Below, one piece after another: positions 18,183 through 28,457 of a DNA stretch of 64,000 nucleotides. Numbering within the stretch: the stretch's first letter is position 1; each line of letters starts with the position of its first letter. The notes under the pieces are model-generated. The model did no database searches. It was not told the origin of the DNA and worked only from the letters and a program-made list of their open reading frames with translations. Source of the DNA: CAYNUJ01 sp964573255 (GTDB taxonomy: Bacteria > Bacteroidota > Ignavibacteria > Ignavibacteriales > Melioribacteraceae); the NCBI GenBank assembly GCA_964573255.1, contig CAZNJB010000019.1, positions 6,329 through 70,328 on the forward strand. Reading direction: 5' to 3'. The position numbers and the translations under genes are program-made.

Positions 18183-21100
18183 TTAAAAATCCAATCCGAT
18201 TGATAAGTAATATCTAGGTTCGGAAAAAGCTTGCATATCATAAGTCCAAGCTACATCCAGTCTCCAAAGGAACAGCATATATATTCTTGCACCCACGCCA
18301 GTACCCATCAAAAGGTCTTGGGTTTTAAGTTCATTTCTATAGTTTTTCGTAAATAGCTTTAGTGATTTATTATCATACCATGCAGTACCCATATCAAGGA
18401 AAGCCACTCCGAGAATATTCTGGAATAATATCGGTAGGTGACCGGTAACGAGATACCTGATTATAGGCATTCGTAATTCAAGATTTAACAGGGAATATTT
18501 ACTTCCTATTTGCTCTGCATAATCATATCCTCTTAAAGGAAGACCCGGAGTTAAAAAGGCAAAATCACTCGGAGAATCCAGAGGAATATCTCCGGTTGCA
18601 AATGAACGATTTATCCAAAAATCGGTACCGCCAACGAAAAACCTTTGAGGACTAGCTCCGCCGGAATAACCTCCGGACAATCTGAATACAAAAGAATTAT
18701 CGAACCAAAATCTCCAATATTTTCTATAGTCCCAAGTAAATGAATAAAAGCTTAAGCCTTTATTGCCGATGCCGGGATTGCCGAATAGAGTAAAATTATA
18801 TCTTGTTCCTTGAATAGGAGAGGTATATCCCCACATTGTGTTATCATGGACAAAACTCAGAGTTGGGATGATAAATGTGCTTTTCTGAATCGGAGCTAAA
18901 ATATTATCGAGATTTTCGGAAGATACATTTAAGTATCCTAAACTGGCATCGACTCGATAAAATCTGCTTATCGGATAACTAGCGGAAACAACGGCTCCGT
19001 AATTTCTGAATCGATAGAGTTCCGAAAAGAAGGAATTCCCCAAGTAAACAAATCTTGCCGTATGAAATGCTTCGAAACCATAATTTATTCTCTTCTCTAA
19101 ATAATAGTATGCTAAACCATAATCACTGTTTTTAAGGTCAATTTGCATACTGGTTATTCCGATCAATCTATGGTTTCCGAGCATATCGCTGAATGCCAAA
19201 ACCGTAGTACCGAGTAATCCGTATAATGTACTATATCCGGCATTAGCATAAACTAAATCTGCCGAAAATGTTACTTTATATTTGTTGACCAGGAAATTTC
19301 CGTTATCGTCTAACTTAGGTTGAAAAATATTTTGGACTCTCTCTTTAATGTCACTTGAATCTATAGAACTGAATTTATTGCTGAATACAAAATTTCTATA
19401 ATCATTGTCTACATTTGTGGTGTCATCATTTTCTTCTACATATTCACCGGTGAAAATTTCAAACCCATCTGCTGCTGTGGTATCAAAAATTGTAGAATCG
19501 TTTTGAAAAGCAAAAAGAGAATCGGTGATTTCTCTTGCGAGAGTATCAGCAAAAATTTTATTGTCTTCTTTTTCAGGATTTAATAATCCAGCCATAAAAT
19601 GAGTCGGGGGGATCTCGCTGTATGATTTCATATCGAACGGGTTCTTTATAAGGAATATATTATACCCGGAGTTAAATAGGGAAGAGAACACCAACTTCTT
19701 TCCATTTTTTGAAAGAGACAATTGATAAATTCCATTTAATGAATTTGTTAAAGGTTCAGGTGAAGTAGAAGAGTCCCTGGTTTCTGAAACATCCAATCTG
19801 TAGAGATTAAAAATACCGTTATGATCGGATACGAATAAAATTTTACTTCCGTCGGGTGAAACTACAGGAGCCCTTTCACTGCTGAGTTCCCAATCGGTGA
19901 GTCTTTCAATCTTCTTATTATCCAATTGAATTCTGTATAGGTCCAATTGATGAAAATTGTGATTGTATATTTCGAAATCAACGCCTGCATCTTTTTCCTC
20001 TAAAAATTCTCCTCTATCCGAAGAGAAATAGATTGTTTTTGCATCGGGTGACCAACTAGGGTCTGCATCGCTAAAAATGTCATTCGTTAAATTAGTAAGT
20101 TCGTTTTCATCGAATGAATAAATATATATATCGGATTGAGTGTTGTTGTGACCTACAAAAGCAAGATATTTGCCATCAGGAGACCAGCTTACCGATTCGA
20201 TCCCTGGCAAAGAAAATGGAAGTTCGTAGTAATCTTTTTCTTCTGTATCAATTATTGTTATTACGTCTGAGCCGTTCGCTTTTCCGGAAAGAGCAACGTG
20301 AATATTATCAGGAGACCAAGTGAGTGAAGGGAATAAAATGTTTAATTCTTCAAAATCGTTAGTCTGTCCGGATTCAATTAATAATTCAGCATCTTCCGGA
20401 TGCTCTATATCCATTATATAAAGGTCAAGAAAAATATCTCTATCACTTATAAAAACTACTTTATCACCTTGGGGAGAAATTGCTGGACTGGTGTTATAGA
20501 ATCCTCCTAATTTTTTATTATTCGTCAATCTCTTGGCAAATTCGTCAGGATCATTTCTGGTTGCAATTTCAGGCCAATATTCTTTCTTCAGAGATTTTTT
20601 CCATCTTTCGTTCAATTTTTCTAAATCCAAACCAATCGCATTCTTAAGTCCGTCTTCTAAATTTCCCGCTCCTTTAACTTGACTTAATATCTCACCAACT
20701 TTAGCGCGTCCGTACGTATCAGCAATATATTTGAAAAGGGATTGACCGCCTCTGTATGCAAAATATCCGCTTAAACGTTGGATGTCCGGTAGATATTCAT
20801 TTATTATTGCGTCTCTAATAAACATATCGGAATTTGTTTCCCAGCCACTGGATAAATATTCCGCCATTCCTTCATTTACCCAGAGAGGTAATTGAAGTGT
20901 AATGTTTTTAGATATCATATTTTGGAGACTGCCGCCATAGAGAAAATCATTCATCACTGCGTGAACCAATTCGTGATGAATTACGTGACGGAATTTTTCA
21001 TATGAACCTTCGAACGGAATTACAACACGATTTTTAAAACTTTCTGTAAAACCGCCAATACCTTGACTTAAAAATGCATCGATTGTATTGGTTTCCTGAA

Positions 21101-21368
21101 AGTCGTTATGCGAATTATATAAAATAAAAGATATTCTATTAGTGATGTAATAGTTAAGATCCTTATGAATACTATCGAGGGCTTCTTCGGCGGCTTTTGC
21201 TAAAAATTCTACTGTTTTTTCGGTACCTTCTGTAAAGTAGATATCAAAATGTTTGGTTTGAATGAAATACCAGTTATACTCGTTATACTGAACTCTATTC
21301 TGTCCAAACTGACCGTAAGCGAAATTACTAATGAAGAATAAGAGAAAATATATATAATACTTTTTCAT
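18183..21368 (-). CDS. Fusion of gluzincin-like peptidase, TolB-type propeller and outer-membrane barrel
   Basis: 1061 residues with a signal peptide ending near AYGQ (residue 20). Residues about 35-250 are a peptidase-MA-like domain with HELVH (His132, Glu133, His136) and NEGMAEY (Glu166/Glu170), a plausible zinc site. Residues about 275-600 carry repeated PD40/TolB-like blades (SPQGDKVVFISD, SPDGKYLAFVG, SPDAKTIYFSSD, SPDGSKILFVSD). The C-terminal 350 residues resemble an Omp85/BamA-type beta barrel and end with a terminal Phe (LSIGLDF), typical of outer-membrane proteins. Peptidase, substrate and partners are unknown; the parts suggest a surface or periplasmic protease or assembly factor anchored in the outer membrane. 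Confidence 0.82.
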   Translation of the reverse strand: MKKYYIYFLLFFISNFAYGQFGQNRVQYNEYNWYFIQTKHFDIYFTEGTEKTVEFLAKAAEEALDSIHKDLNYYITNRISFILYNSHNDFQETNTIDAFLSQGIGGFTESFKNRVVIPFEGSYEKFRHVIHHELVHAVMNDFLYGGSLQNMISKNITLQLPLWVNEGMAEYLSSGWETNSDMFIRDAIINEYLPDIQRLSGYFAYRGGQSLFKYIADTYGRAKVGEILSQVKGAGNLEDGLKNAIGLDLEKLNERWKKSLKKEYWPEIATRNDPDEFAKRLTNNKKLGGFYNTSPAISPQGDKVVFISDRDIFLDLYIMDIEHPEDAELLIESGQTNDFEELNILFPSLTWSPDNIHVALSGKANGSDVITIIDTEEKDYYELPFSLPGIESVSWSPDGKYLAFVGHNNTQSDIYIYSFDENELTNLTNDIFSDADPSWSPDAKTIYFSSDRGEFLEEKDAGVDFEIYNHNFHQLDLYRIQLDNKKIERLTDWELSSERAPVVSPDGSKILFVSDHNGIFNLYRLDVSETRDSSTSPEPLTNSLNGIYQLSLSKNGKKLVFSSLFNSGYNIFLIKNPFDMKSYSEIPPTHFMAGLLNPEKEDNKIFADTLAREITDSLFAFQNDSTIFDTTAADGFEIFTGEYVEENDDTTNVDNDYRNFVFSNKFSSIDSSDIKERVQNIFQPKLDDNGNFLVNKYKVTFSADLVYANAGYSTLYGLLGTTVLAFSDMLGNHRLIGITSMQIDLKNSDYGLAYYYLEKRINYGFEAFHTARFVYLGNSFFSELYRFRNYGAVVSASYPISRFYRVDASLGYLNVSSENLDNILAPIQKSTFIIPTLSFVHDNTMWGYTSPIQGTRYNFTLFGNPGIGNKGLSFYSFTWDYRKYWRFWFDNSFVFRLSGGYSGGASPQRFFVGGTDFWINRSFATGDIPLDSPSDFAFLTPGLPLRGYDYAEQIGSKYSLLNLELRMPIIRYLVTGHLPILFQNILGVAFLDMGTAWYDNKSLKLFTKNYRNELKTQDLLMGTGVGARIYMLFLWRLDVAWTYDMQAFSEPRYYLSIGLDF

Positions 21369-21415
21369 CGATTACACCATAAATATTTAATTTAATTATA
21401 GCCAATTTTATTAAC

Positions 21416-23506
21416 TTAAAAAAGGATAAAATCAGTCTCTCTCCTTTCCTCATCAATACGAACTAATTGAACTCTTATTTTATCCCCTAAACGGTATTTT
21501 TTACCTGAACTTTTCCCTACAAGTGAATAATTTTTTTCATCGAAAATATAATAATCGTCTTCCATATCTCTTAGTTTTACTAAACCTTCTGCAAGGTTTT
21601 CACTTAATTGAATAAAAATTCCAAAGTTTGTTATTCCGGAAATAACAGCATCGAAAATATCTCCGAGATGATTTCTCAAATATTCCATCTGTTTTAATTT
21701 AATTGAGAGTCTTTCGGCTTGAACGGCATCTCGTTCTTTATCGGATGAGTGTTCGGCAAAGTATTTAACTTGCTCTAATGAATAACGAGCTCGGCCTTGA
21801 TTCTCTAAGTAGTCATAAATTAATTGATGCACAATCAAATCCGGGAATCTTCGTATAGGCGAAGTGAAATGAGTATAATACTTAAATCCCAATCCGTAAT
21901 GTCCGATATTATGCTCGGAATAGATTGCTTTTGCCATAGAACGAATTGCCACTTCGTTTATAACCGCTTCTTCTTCGGTACCTTTTACTTGCTCGAGTAA
22001 TAGTTGCAGTTGTTTTGTACTTGCAGAATTAATATCGAAATTATAACCGAGTGATTTAACGAAATTGCTAAACTCAACTAATTTATCTCTATCGGGTACA
22101 TCGTGAATACGGTAAATGAATGGGTAAGATGCATTATTTTTATTTTTACCAACTGTCTCGGCGATAATTTGATTTGCCAATAGCATTAATTCTTCAATTA
22201 AGTTGTGACTTTCTTTAACTTCCTTAATTTTAATCTCAAGAGGTACACCGTTTTCATCCAAGTTGAATTTTATTTCCGGACGGATAAAGTTAATACTTCC
22301 TTTTGCAATTCGTTTATTCCTGAGTTTTTTAGAAATGCTATTCAAAAGCAGAATCTTCTCCGCGTAATCTCCTTTACCCGTTTCAATAATTTGTTGAACC
22401 TCTTCGTAAGTAAATCTTCTGCAGCTTCTAATAATTGATTTTTTTATTGAAGATGAAACGATTTTCATTCTTGGCGTGATTTCCACAAAAACGGAATAAG
22501 TGAGTCTGTCTTTGTTAGGAAGCAGGGAACAAACATTATTTGATAATTTTTCAGGCAGCATAGGAATGACTTTTCCTACGAGATATGTTGAAGTTCCTCT
22601 TTTAAGAGCTTCCTTAAATATGTTTGTGTTTTCGTTCACAAAGTGACTTACATCGGCAATATGAATACCCAGGTAATAATTGCCGTTCTCAAGAACTTTT
22701 ACTGAAACCGCATCATCGAAATCTTTTGCATCATCCGGATCAATAGTAAAAATTGTTTCTTTTCTTAAATCTACTCTCTTTTTAATTTCAGAAGCAGGTA
22801 TTTGATCGCTGATTTTTTCCGCTTCTTTAATTACTTTTTTGGGGAAGCGGTATTCTATACCGAACTCGCGAGCTATTGCTGCAATTTCTACATCGTAGGT
22901 GCCGGATACACCTAAAATCTCAGCAACTTCTCCTTCCGGATTTTGTTTGGGATCTTCCCATTTAATATTAGTTACTACGATTTTATCACCTTCTTTGGCA
23001 CCTTTCAATTTATTTTCCGGGATGTAAAAATGGCGGTGAACTATTTCTTCATCGGCTATTACATAATAAAATGAATTAGATTTATGTAGTGTGCCTATAA
23101 TTTCATCACGCTTTCTTTCGATTACTTTTGTTATTTGGCCTTCAAGGTTTTTCCCTTTTTTATGCTCAAGTAAAATTACTTCAACTATATCTCCATCGAA
23201 TGCAGTATGCAAAAATCTTTCTGGGATGAAAATATCCCGCATATTATAATTCTTCGGTATCACAAATCCGTATCTGCCGTCTTTTACAAGCATCAACTGA
23301 CCGATAATTTTTCCCGTTGGAGAAAAATTCAGGTAATATCGTTTACCTGATTTTGCTAGATAATCTTCCGCAACCAATTGATGCAGAACGCTTTTTAATT
23401 TGTGATATTCGTGATCTTCTCTTACGTTTAATCTTTTCGCAATATTCTTCGATTTTAATTTCAAACCGGGATATTTTTTGAAAAGAGATTTTATTGCTTT
23501 TTTCAT
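21416..23506 (-). CDS. rnr: Ribonuclease R (RNB-family exoribonuclease)
   Basis: 696 residues: N-terminal winged-helix and cold-shock RNA-binding domains (about 1-220), the RNB catalytic domain (about 245-580) with FTIDPDDAKDFDDA holding the metal-binding Asp residues, and a C-terminal S1 domain (about 610-695; FDAVISGITNFGIFIQL). A processive 3'-5' exoribonuclease for structured RNA. It starts directly after the stop of the tamB-like gene. Confidence 0.95.
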   Translation of the reverse strand: MKKAIKSLFKKYPGLKLKSKNIAKRLNVREDHEYHKLKSVLHQLVAEDYLAKSGKRYYLNFSPTGKIIGQLMLVKDGRYGFVIPKNYNMRDIFIPERFLHTAFDGDIVEVILLEHKKGKNLEGQITKVIERKRDEIIGTLHKSNSFYYVIADEEIVHRHFYIPENKLKGAKEGDKIVVTNIKWEDPKQNPEGEVAEILGVSGTYDVEIAAIAREFGIEYRFPKKVIKEAEKISDQIPASEIKKRVDLRKETIFTIDPDDAKDFDDAVSVKVLENGNYYLGIHIADVSHFVNENTNIFKEALKRGTSTYLVGKVIPMLPEKLSNNVCSLLPNKDRLTYSVFVEITPRMKIVSSSIKKSIIRSCRRFTYEEVQQIIETGKGDYAEKILLLNSISKKLRNKRIAKGSINFIRPEIKFNLDENGVPLEIKIKEVKESHNLIEELMLLANQIIAETVGKNKNNASYPFIYRIHDVPDRDKLVEFSNFVKSLGYNFDINSASTKQLQLLLEQVKGTEEEAVINEVAIRSMAKAIYSEHNIGHYGLGFKYYTHFTSPIRRFPDLIVHQLIYDYLENQGRARYSLEQVKYFAEHSSDKERDAVQAERLSIKLKQMEYLRNHLGDIFDAVISGITNFGIFIQLSENLAEGLVKLRDMEDDYYIFDEKNYSLVGKSSGKKYRLGDKIRVQLVRIDEERRETDFILF

Positions 23507-26500
23507 TTAAAATTGTATCCTATATTTTAGTCCTAATTCGCTTATCTTCTCATCAACGCCGAATGATCGAACAATCGGGTCTTTGCGTTCTAAACGAAAT
23601 AATAAATTTGGAAGCAATTGATATTCCAATTTCAAATTTGCTTCCGATATATTTTGAATTCGTGTTGTTCCACCTACGCTGTAGCGTATGTTTTGGTATC
23701 TGCCTGAGATAATTATTTTTGTATCCTGTCCGGTTTGATCTACTTGAATATCGCTAACTACGTCACCAACGGCAGAATTAATTATTGACGTTAGAGCCGA
23801 ACCGAGGAACGAAGTTGCCGTATTTCCTAATCCGGCTAACCGGCTCTTATCATTTGCAGTTAAATCTTCTTTGAATCTGCCGATGTATATAAATAGAATA
23901 GCATCTGAAATATCGTATCTGTTATCTCTAATTTTATTTTCAATATTTCGGCTTCCTTTAAAGATAGCAATATTTTCCGGGTTTTGCATTAAATTAGTTC
24001 CCAACTTATCGAGTGTTCCGGTAAGTTTCATCTCTACCTGAACATCGATGATATCCGGTAATTCATCAGTCCCTTGGTTGTAACTGCCGCTGTAAATGGC
24101 TGTTACGTCAAGGTAGGGATTAGTAATATCTGACTCGAATTTTATATTGCCTGTTGCATCGAATGTTTTAACAAATTCAAGTTTGGAACCCGGTTGTAAT
24201 TCCAACGCTCCCTGAGCACGAGAAACATTGTTAATGCTTTCATATTTAAGTTCTCCTTTTGCAAGAACCGATAGTTTTTGGTTCCATATTTTGGAGAGCA
24301 AGAATTGAATTTTAGCTTCGTCTTCAATTTTTACATTAAAATTATAATCGAAATTAGATTTCTCTATTTCGATATCGGCAATATTTTTTCGTTCGGTAAT
24401 TATTTCAAGGAATTTTTTCTCTTCTCTGTCAATAAGGGATGAATCAGATTTTATCGAATATATTATTTTATCGGATGAATTGATTTCCGTTTGACCAGAA
24501 GGGGAGAGGGTTAAATCAGCTTTGGTTAATAAAATATTACCGTTAAACTCAGACTTTCCGTCTCTATAAATATATTCCCAACTGCCTTCTGTCTTTAATA
24601 CTAAGTCACCATAAAAATTGGGATTGACTTCTTTGGTTGCTTCGGATAGAACAGCCAAATTACCTTCGGCATTAAGAACAACTTCTTCCAAATCAAATCC
24701 TTTTAGAACCGCCGAACCGCTTGCGGTAAATGTGCCGGGATAATTTGTTCTATCTGCGTTTTCAAGTTTTATCTTATTAATGTGTACTTTGTTTTTGTCG
24801 AATTTAAGATCAATGGAATAATTATATCCTAAATTGTTTTCTGAAAAATTAAAATAACCGTTTTTAACCGAAACGCTTCCGCCGTAAACTAAATTTTCTA
24901 TATCGCCACGTACTGTTACATCTGCGGTTAGAATACCACTTATGTTTTTTGTATATGGAATGAGGTTCCCTAAAGCTGCTAAATTAAAGTTGTTTGTTCT
25001 CAAATTGAAATTAGCAAAACCCGATTTTTTCTTTTTTATTTCATTCGAAATTTCCACGGGAATATTTCCCGTTAATGTTAAGAGTGTATCGTTTGTATTA
25101 TTCTCCAAATCGTTGAAAACAAAATTTATTTTCGCATTATTATTCTTTATTAGAATGTCACCGTTTAATCTTCCGAATAGGGAGTTGCTGTAACCGACGC
25201 TGTCAACAACTAAGTTGGAAGTAATTACCGGGTTGTTCAAAGTGCCGGTTAATTTCGAATTGATGGCAATAACCGATTTAATGTCATTATCCCGTTTGCC
25301 TAAAATGAGCTGGGATAATGTATTACCTTTCATTCCCGATAATGTTAGGTTAAAATTCATTGCGCCGTTTTTATTTAACGATCCATAGATATCAATAATA
25401 GAATTATCGGAAATCAGAGAGAGATTGTTTATATCAAAATCATTATCTGATAATTTAAATGTGATGTCTTCTTTATTATTAAATTGAATGCCTTTATAAT
25501 TCACTTCAAATTCGTAGAGAGTGAATAACTCTGCGCCGGAGACTAATTCTATTTCGCCGTCAATGTAAGAGTTAAAAAGATTATCATAAGTTAAACTCGA
25601 ATTGAAAAGAATAGTAGAACCGTTAAAAGCAATGTCTGCAATTACATCTTTAATTTCGTTTTGTAAAATTACTTTATTACCGGAAATAGAAACTGAGCCG
25701 AATAGATCGTCAAAAGTTACCGATTTATTGTTACGCGTAAAATGGATATCCGAATTTATATTTGATAGAAAAATCGGGTTGTCTTTATCGGCATTCAGTA
25801 AATAGTCAAGAATTATTTCAGAATTGATGGCGAAATTATTCTCATCATTCAAGATGGTTCCTCTTCCGGTTCCCGAAATATCAAATTCCTTTGTATCCAG
25901 TAATAATGAAATCAGTTCGAAATCCTTAAATCTAAAATTGAAATTAATTTCAAGGTCATCTAATGTATTTTTATCTATTTCAATTTCCGGATAGGGTAAT
26001 TGAGAATATTGTAAATTAGCCGGATTTAGTTCGTATAATTTATTCTCAATGATTTTAGAAATCTGGGAAGACTGTGCAGATAAAACCTTTATAGCGCTGC
26101 TTAATTTAAAATCACCTTCAAAAGCTAAATCGATAAAATCGGAATTTAATTTGATTGAGCGGTGAGAGCCGGATTTTGTTAAAAATAGTGTTAATCGGGA
26201 ATCGTTAATATCTTTATTTGCAAATTTCGATTCGCGCATTTCGATAAAGAAATTTCCCGTCATATTATCCGGGTCCAAATCAAATCCTCCTGCAACGAAT
26301 GAAAAGTTCAAATCGGTTTCATACTTTTTAATATCAGTAAAATCGTTAAGATTTAAACCTGATAAATTCCCCGTTAGATTATATGCAGGCAGATTGTTGT
26401 TTACAAAATCAATATTACCTCTAATTTCTCCTTCAGTATTATTGAACATAGAATAGAGGTCGAGTTCAATTTTTTTTGCATCCGCGGTGGAAGATAAATC

Positions 26501-27979
26501 CAAAGTATCTATAACAAAGGACCCAAACAATGAATTACTTAATGAAATATCAATATTAGCCTTCAATACTTGTGGGTCTATTCCTCTTCCTTTTACCTTG
26601 CCTCTTGAATTTAATATGGAACTTATATCTAATATTTTTTCAACATTTAATTTTTGAGTGGAAAACTTCAGATCATACACCAATTCCGGTTGAGATACAT
26701 CCAAGCGCCCTTCGATATTAATTTTTCCTTTGCCTGCTTCGGCTCCCAATTTAGTGTAAAAATTAGTAGGCTCTCCCTTAAACTTTATGTTGATATTCTT
26801 CAATGTAAATTCATTGTAATCAGGAATTCCTAATTCGGGCAATAATCTTACTGCATCGCTTTCGTTGATGGTCGAATTGATTATATTTATATCAAGAAAC
26901 AAATCTTCCGGTGTATCCAGTTTTGTAACTTTCCCTTTCGCATTAATTTCCGTTGAATTCAGCACAATATTTAATTTCTCAATATCTAAATCTCCGAATT
27001 TACCATTTGCCGTTAGATCGACTTTCGGTTTTCCCTTTAAAATATCAGTGGATTCTTCAAAAGTAGATAAATCATCAAAATCAAACGGTTCCGCTTTCAA
27101 TTTTAATTTAACAGGGTAATTTTTAAAATCTGTCAAATTAATAGTGTCGAATAAATTGACCGAATCCAGTTTAGCATCAATTTGTATATCGGATAATTTA
27201 GTTTTCAATTTAAATCCGGAAACAGCAGCGCCCGAATTAGAGATTAGAAAATTCCCCTTAAGCTGTTTTATACCGAAGTATTGAGTATTCAAGGATGCGG
27301 ATAAATTGCGAATTTCAATTTCAAATAGATTCTTTTTTAAATTAGCATTTAGAACAGCATCTAAATTGAAATTATTTAATTCTAAATCATCATAGTTAAT
27401 GTATCTATAAATTGTATCTGAATTCAAATGCTGAAAATTCTTAATCACAATATTTGAATTCAAAATTTTAAGATGTGAAAAGACAACAGAAAAGGGGAGA
27501 GTGGATTCCAGTTTTTGAAGAGAATCGATTTCTTCTTTTTCGTTTAGGCTGGTTGAATCAATTTTCAGTAAATTATCTAAATTCCACAAACCCGGTTCAG
27601 TTTCTAATAGGTAAAAATTAATTTTATCCAATTTTATTTCTGGAACCGAAAGCTGTCTTTTAAAAAGTTCAAATGGATTTATGTTAACTGAAAGCTCATC
27701 TATGCTGATGATGGTATCCTTCTCGTTAACAATTGAAATATCATTTATAATTAAGGATGTAAAAATTGAACCTTCTATGTTTCCGAATTGGAGTTGGCCA
27801 TTGAAAGAAGAGGAATATTCCTCCTGAATTTTTTCTTTTAAGTAGTCCCGGAAAGTTTTGGTTTGAGAGAATCCTAAAAATAAAAGAAGAATAAAAATTA
27901 TAAACCCAAAAACGCCAATGAATGCGTTGATAATTTTTCTGAATAAGGAGCGTTTCGGTTTTGATTTTTTATCTTTCAA
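23507..27979 (-). CDS. tamB: TamB-like translocation/assembly protein (AsmA-related)
   Basis: 1490 residues: an N-terminal membrane anchor (about 14-36), a very long repetitive beta-rich region, and a C-terminal TamB (DUF490) domain (about 1130-1490). TamB-type proteins form long beta-taco bridges across the periplasm and are linked to phospholipid transport and outer-membrane protein assembly. No TamA homologue is adjacent. The only usable start is TTG at 27979; no ATG occurs before the membrane anchor. It ends 0 bp from rnr and lies 1 bp after rfaE2. Confidence 0.85.
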   Translation of the reverse strand: MKDKKSKPKRSLFRKIINAFIGVFGFIIFILLLFLGFSQTKTFRDYLKEKIQEEYSSSFNGQLQFGNIEGSIFTSLIINDISIVNEKDTIISIDELSVNINPFELFKRQLSVPEIKLDKINFYLLETEPGLWNLDNLLKIDSTSLNEKEEIDSLQKLESTLPFSVVFSHLKILNSNIVIKNFQHLNSDTIYRYINYDDLELNNFNLDAVLNANLKKNLFEIEIRNLSASLNTQYFGIKQLKGNFLISNSGAAVSGFKLKTKLSDIQIDAKLDSVNLFDTINLTDFKNYPVKLKLKAEPFDFDDLSTFEESTDILKGKPKVDLTANGKFGDLDIEKLNIVLNSTEINAKGKVTKLDTPEDLFLDINIINSTINESDAVRLLPELGIPDYNEFTLKNINIKFKGEPTNFYTKLGAEAGKGKINIEGRLDVSQPELVYDLKFSTQKLNVEKILDISSILNSRGKVKGRGIDPQVLKANIDISLSNSLFGSFVIDTLDLSSTADAKKIELDLYSMFNNTEGEIRGNIDFVNNNLPAYNLTGNLSGLNLNDFTDIKKYETDLNFSFVAGGFDLDPDNMTGNFFIEMRESKFANKDINDSRLTLFLTKSGSHRSIKLNSDFIDLAFEGDFKLSSAIKVLSAQSSQISKIIENKLYELNPANLQYSQLPYPEIEIDKNTLDDLEINFNFRFKDFELISLLLDTKEFDISGTGRGTILNDENNFAINSEIILDYLLNADKDNPIFLSNINSDIHFTRNNKSVTFDDLFGSVSISGNKVILQNEIKDVIADIAFNGSTILFNSSLTYDNLFNSYIDGEIELVSGAELFTLYEFEVNYKGIQFNNKEDITFKLSDNDFDINNLSLISDNSIIDIYGSLNKNGAMNFNLTLSGMKGNTLSQLILGKRDNDIKSVIAINSKLTGTLNNPVITSNLVVDSVGYSNSLFGRLNGDILIKNNNAKINFVFNDLENNTNDTLLTLTGNIPVEISNEIKKKKSGFANFNLRTNNFNLAALGNLIPYTKNISGILTADVTVRGDIENLVYGGSVSVKNGYFNFSENNLGYNYSIDLKFDKNKVHINKIKLENADRTNYPGTFTASGSAVLKGFDLEEVVLNAEGNLAVLSEATKEVNPNFYGDLVLKTEGSWEYIYRDGKSEFNGNILLTKADLTLSPSGQTEINSSDKIIYSIKSDSSLIDREEKKFLEIITERKNIADIEIEKSNFDYNFNVKIEDEAKIQFLLSKIWNQKLSVLAKGELKYESINNVSRAQGALELQPGSKLEFVKTFDATGNIKFESDITNPYLDVTAIYSGSYNQGTDELPDIIDVQVEMKLTGTLDKLGTNLMQNPENIAIFKGSRNIENKIRDNRYDISDAILFIYIGRFKEDLTANDKSRLAGLGNTATSFLGSALTSIINSAVGDVVSDIQVDQTGQDTKIIISGRYQNIRYSVGGTTRIQNISEANLKLEYQLLPNLLFRLERKDPIVRSFGVDEKISELGLKYRIQF

Positions 27980-27980
27980 T

Positions 27981-28457
27981 TTATTTAGTATATCTTTTTA
28001 AAATAGTATTAATAATGTTGCTAGTTGACTGTTCGTTTACAAATTCGATTCTTTCAACATTGCCGCCATTGCTTTTAACGATATCTGCACCTACAATTTT
28101 ACTCTCATCCCAATCGGCACCTTTTACTAAGACATCGGGTACTAACTCTTTAATTATTTCATATGGAGTATCTTCGTCAAAAAATGTAACAAAATCAACC
28201 GGCTTAAGATTTGAGATAATGAAAGCTCTCTGATTTTGAGGTACAATAGGTCGTTTGCTTCCTTTAATTCTTCTTACGGATTCGTCGGAATTCAAAGCAA
28301 CGATTAAAATATCTCCGCATTCTTTAGCTTTCACTAAATAATCTACATGTCCGGCGTGTAATATATCGAAACATCCGTTGGTAAATACAATTTTCTTGTT
28401 TTCACTTTTTAGCTGCTTAAGAATTTGAACTAATTTTTCTCTGTTTTCAATAATCAT
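27981..28457 (-). CDS. rfaE2: Heptose 1-phosphate adenylyltransferase (RfaE2)
   Basis: 158 residues of the cytidylyltransferase-like fold: FTNGCFDILHAGHVDYL (with the HxGH nucleotide-binding motif), RRIKGSKRP and the C-terminal VLVKGADW. Transfers AMP to D-glycero-beta-D-manno-heptose 1-phosphate, giving ADP-heptose for LPS core. E. coli HldE has both activities in one chain; here kinase and transferase are separate genes overlapping by 4 bp. Confidence 0.93.
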   Translation of the reverse strand: MIIENREKLVQILKQLKSENKKIVFTNGCFDILHAGHVDYLVKAKECGDILIVALNSDESVRRIKGSKRPIVPQNQRAFIISNLKPVDFVTFFDEDTPYEIIKELVPDVLVKGADWDESKIVGADIVKSNGGNVERIEFVNEQSTSNIINTILKRYTK

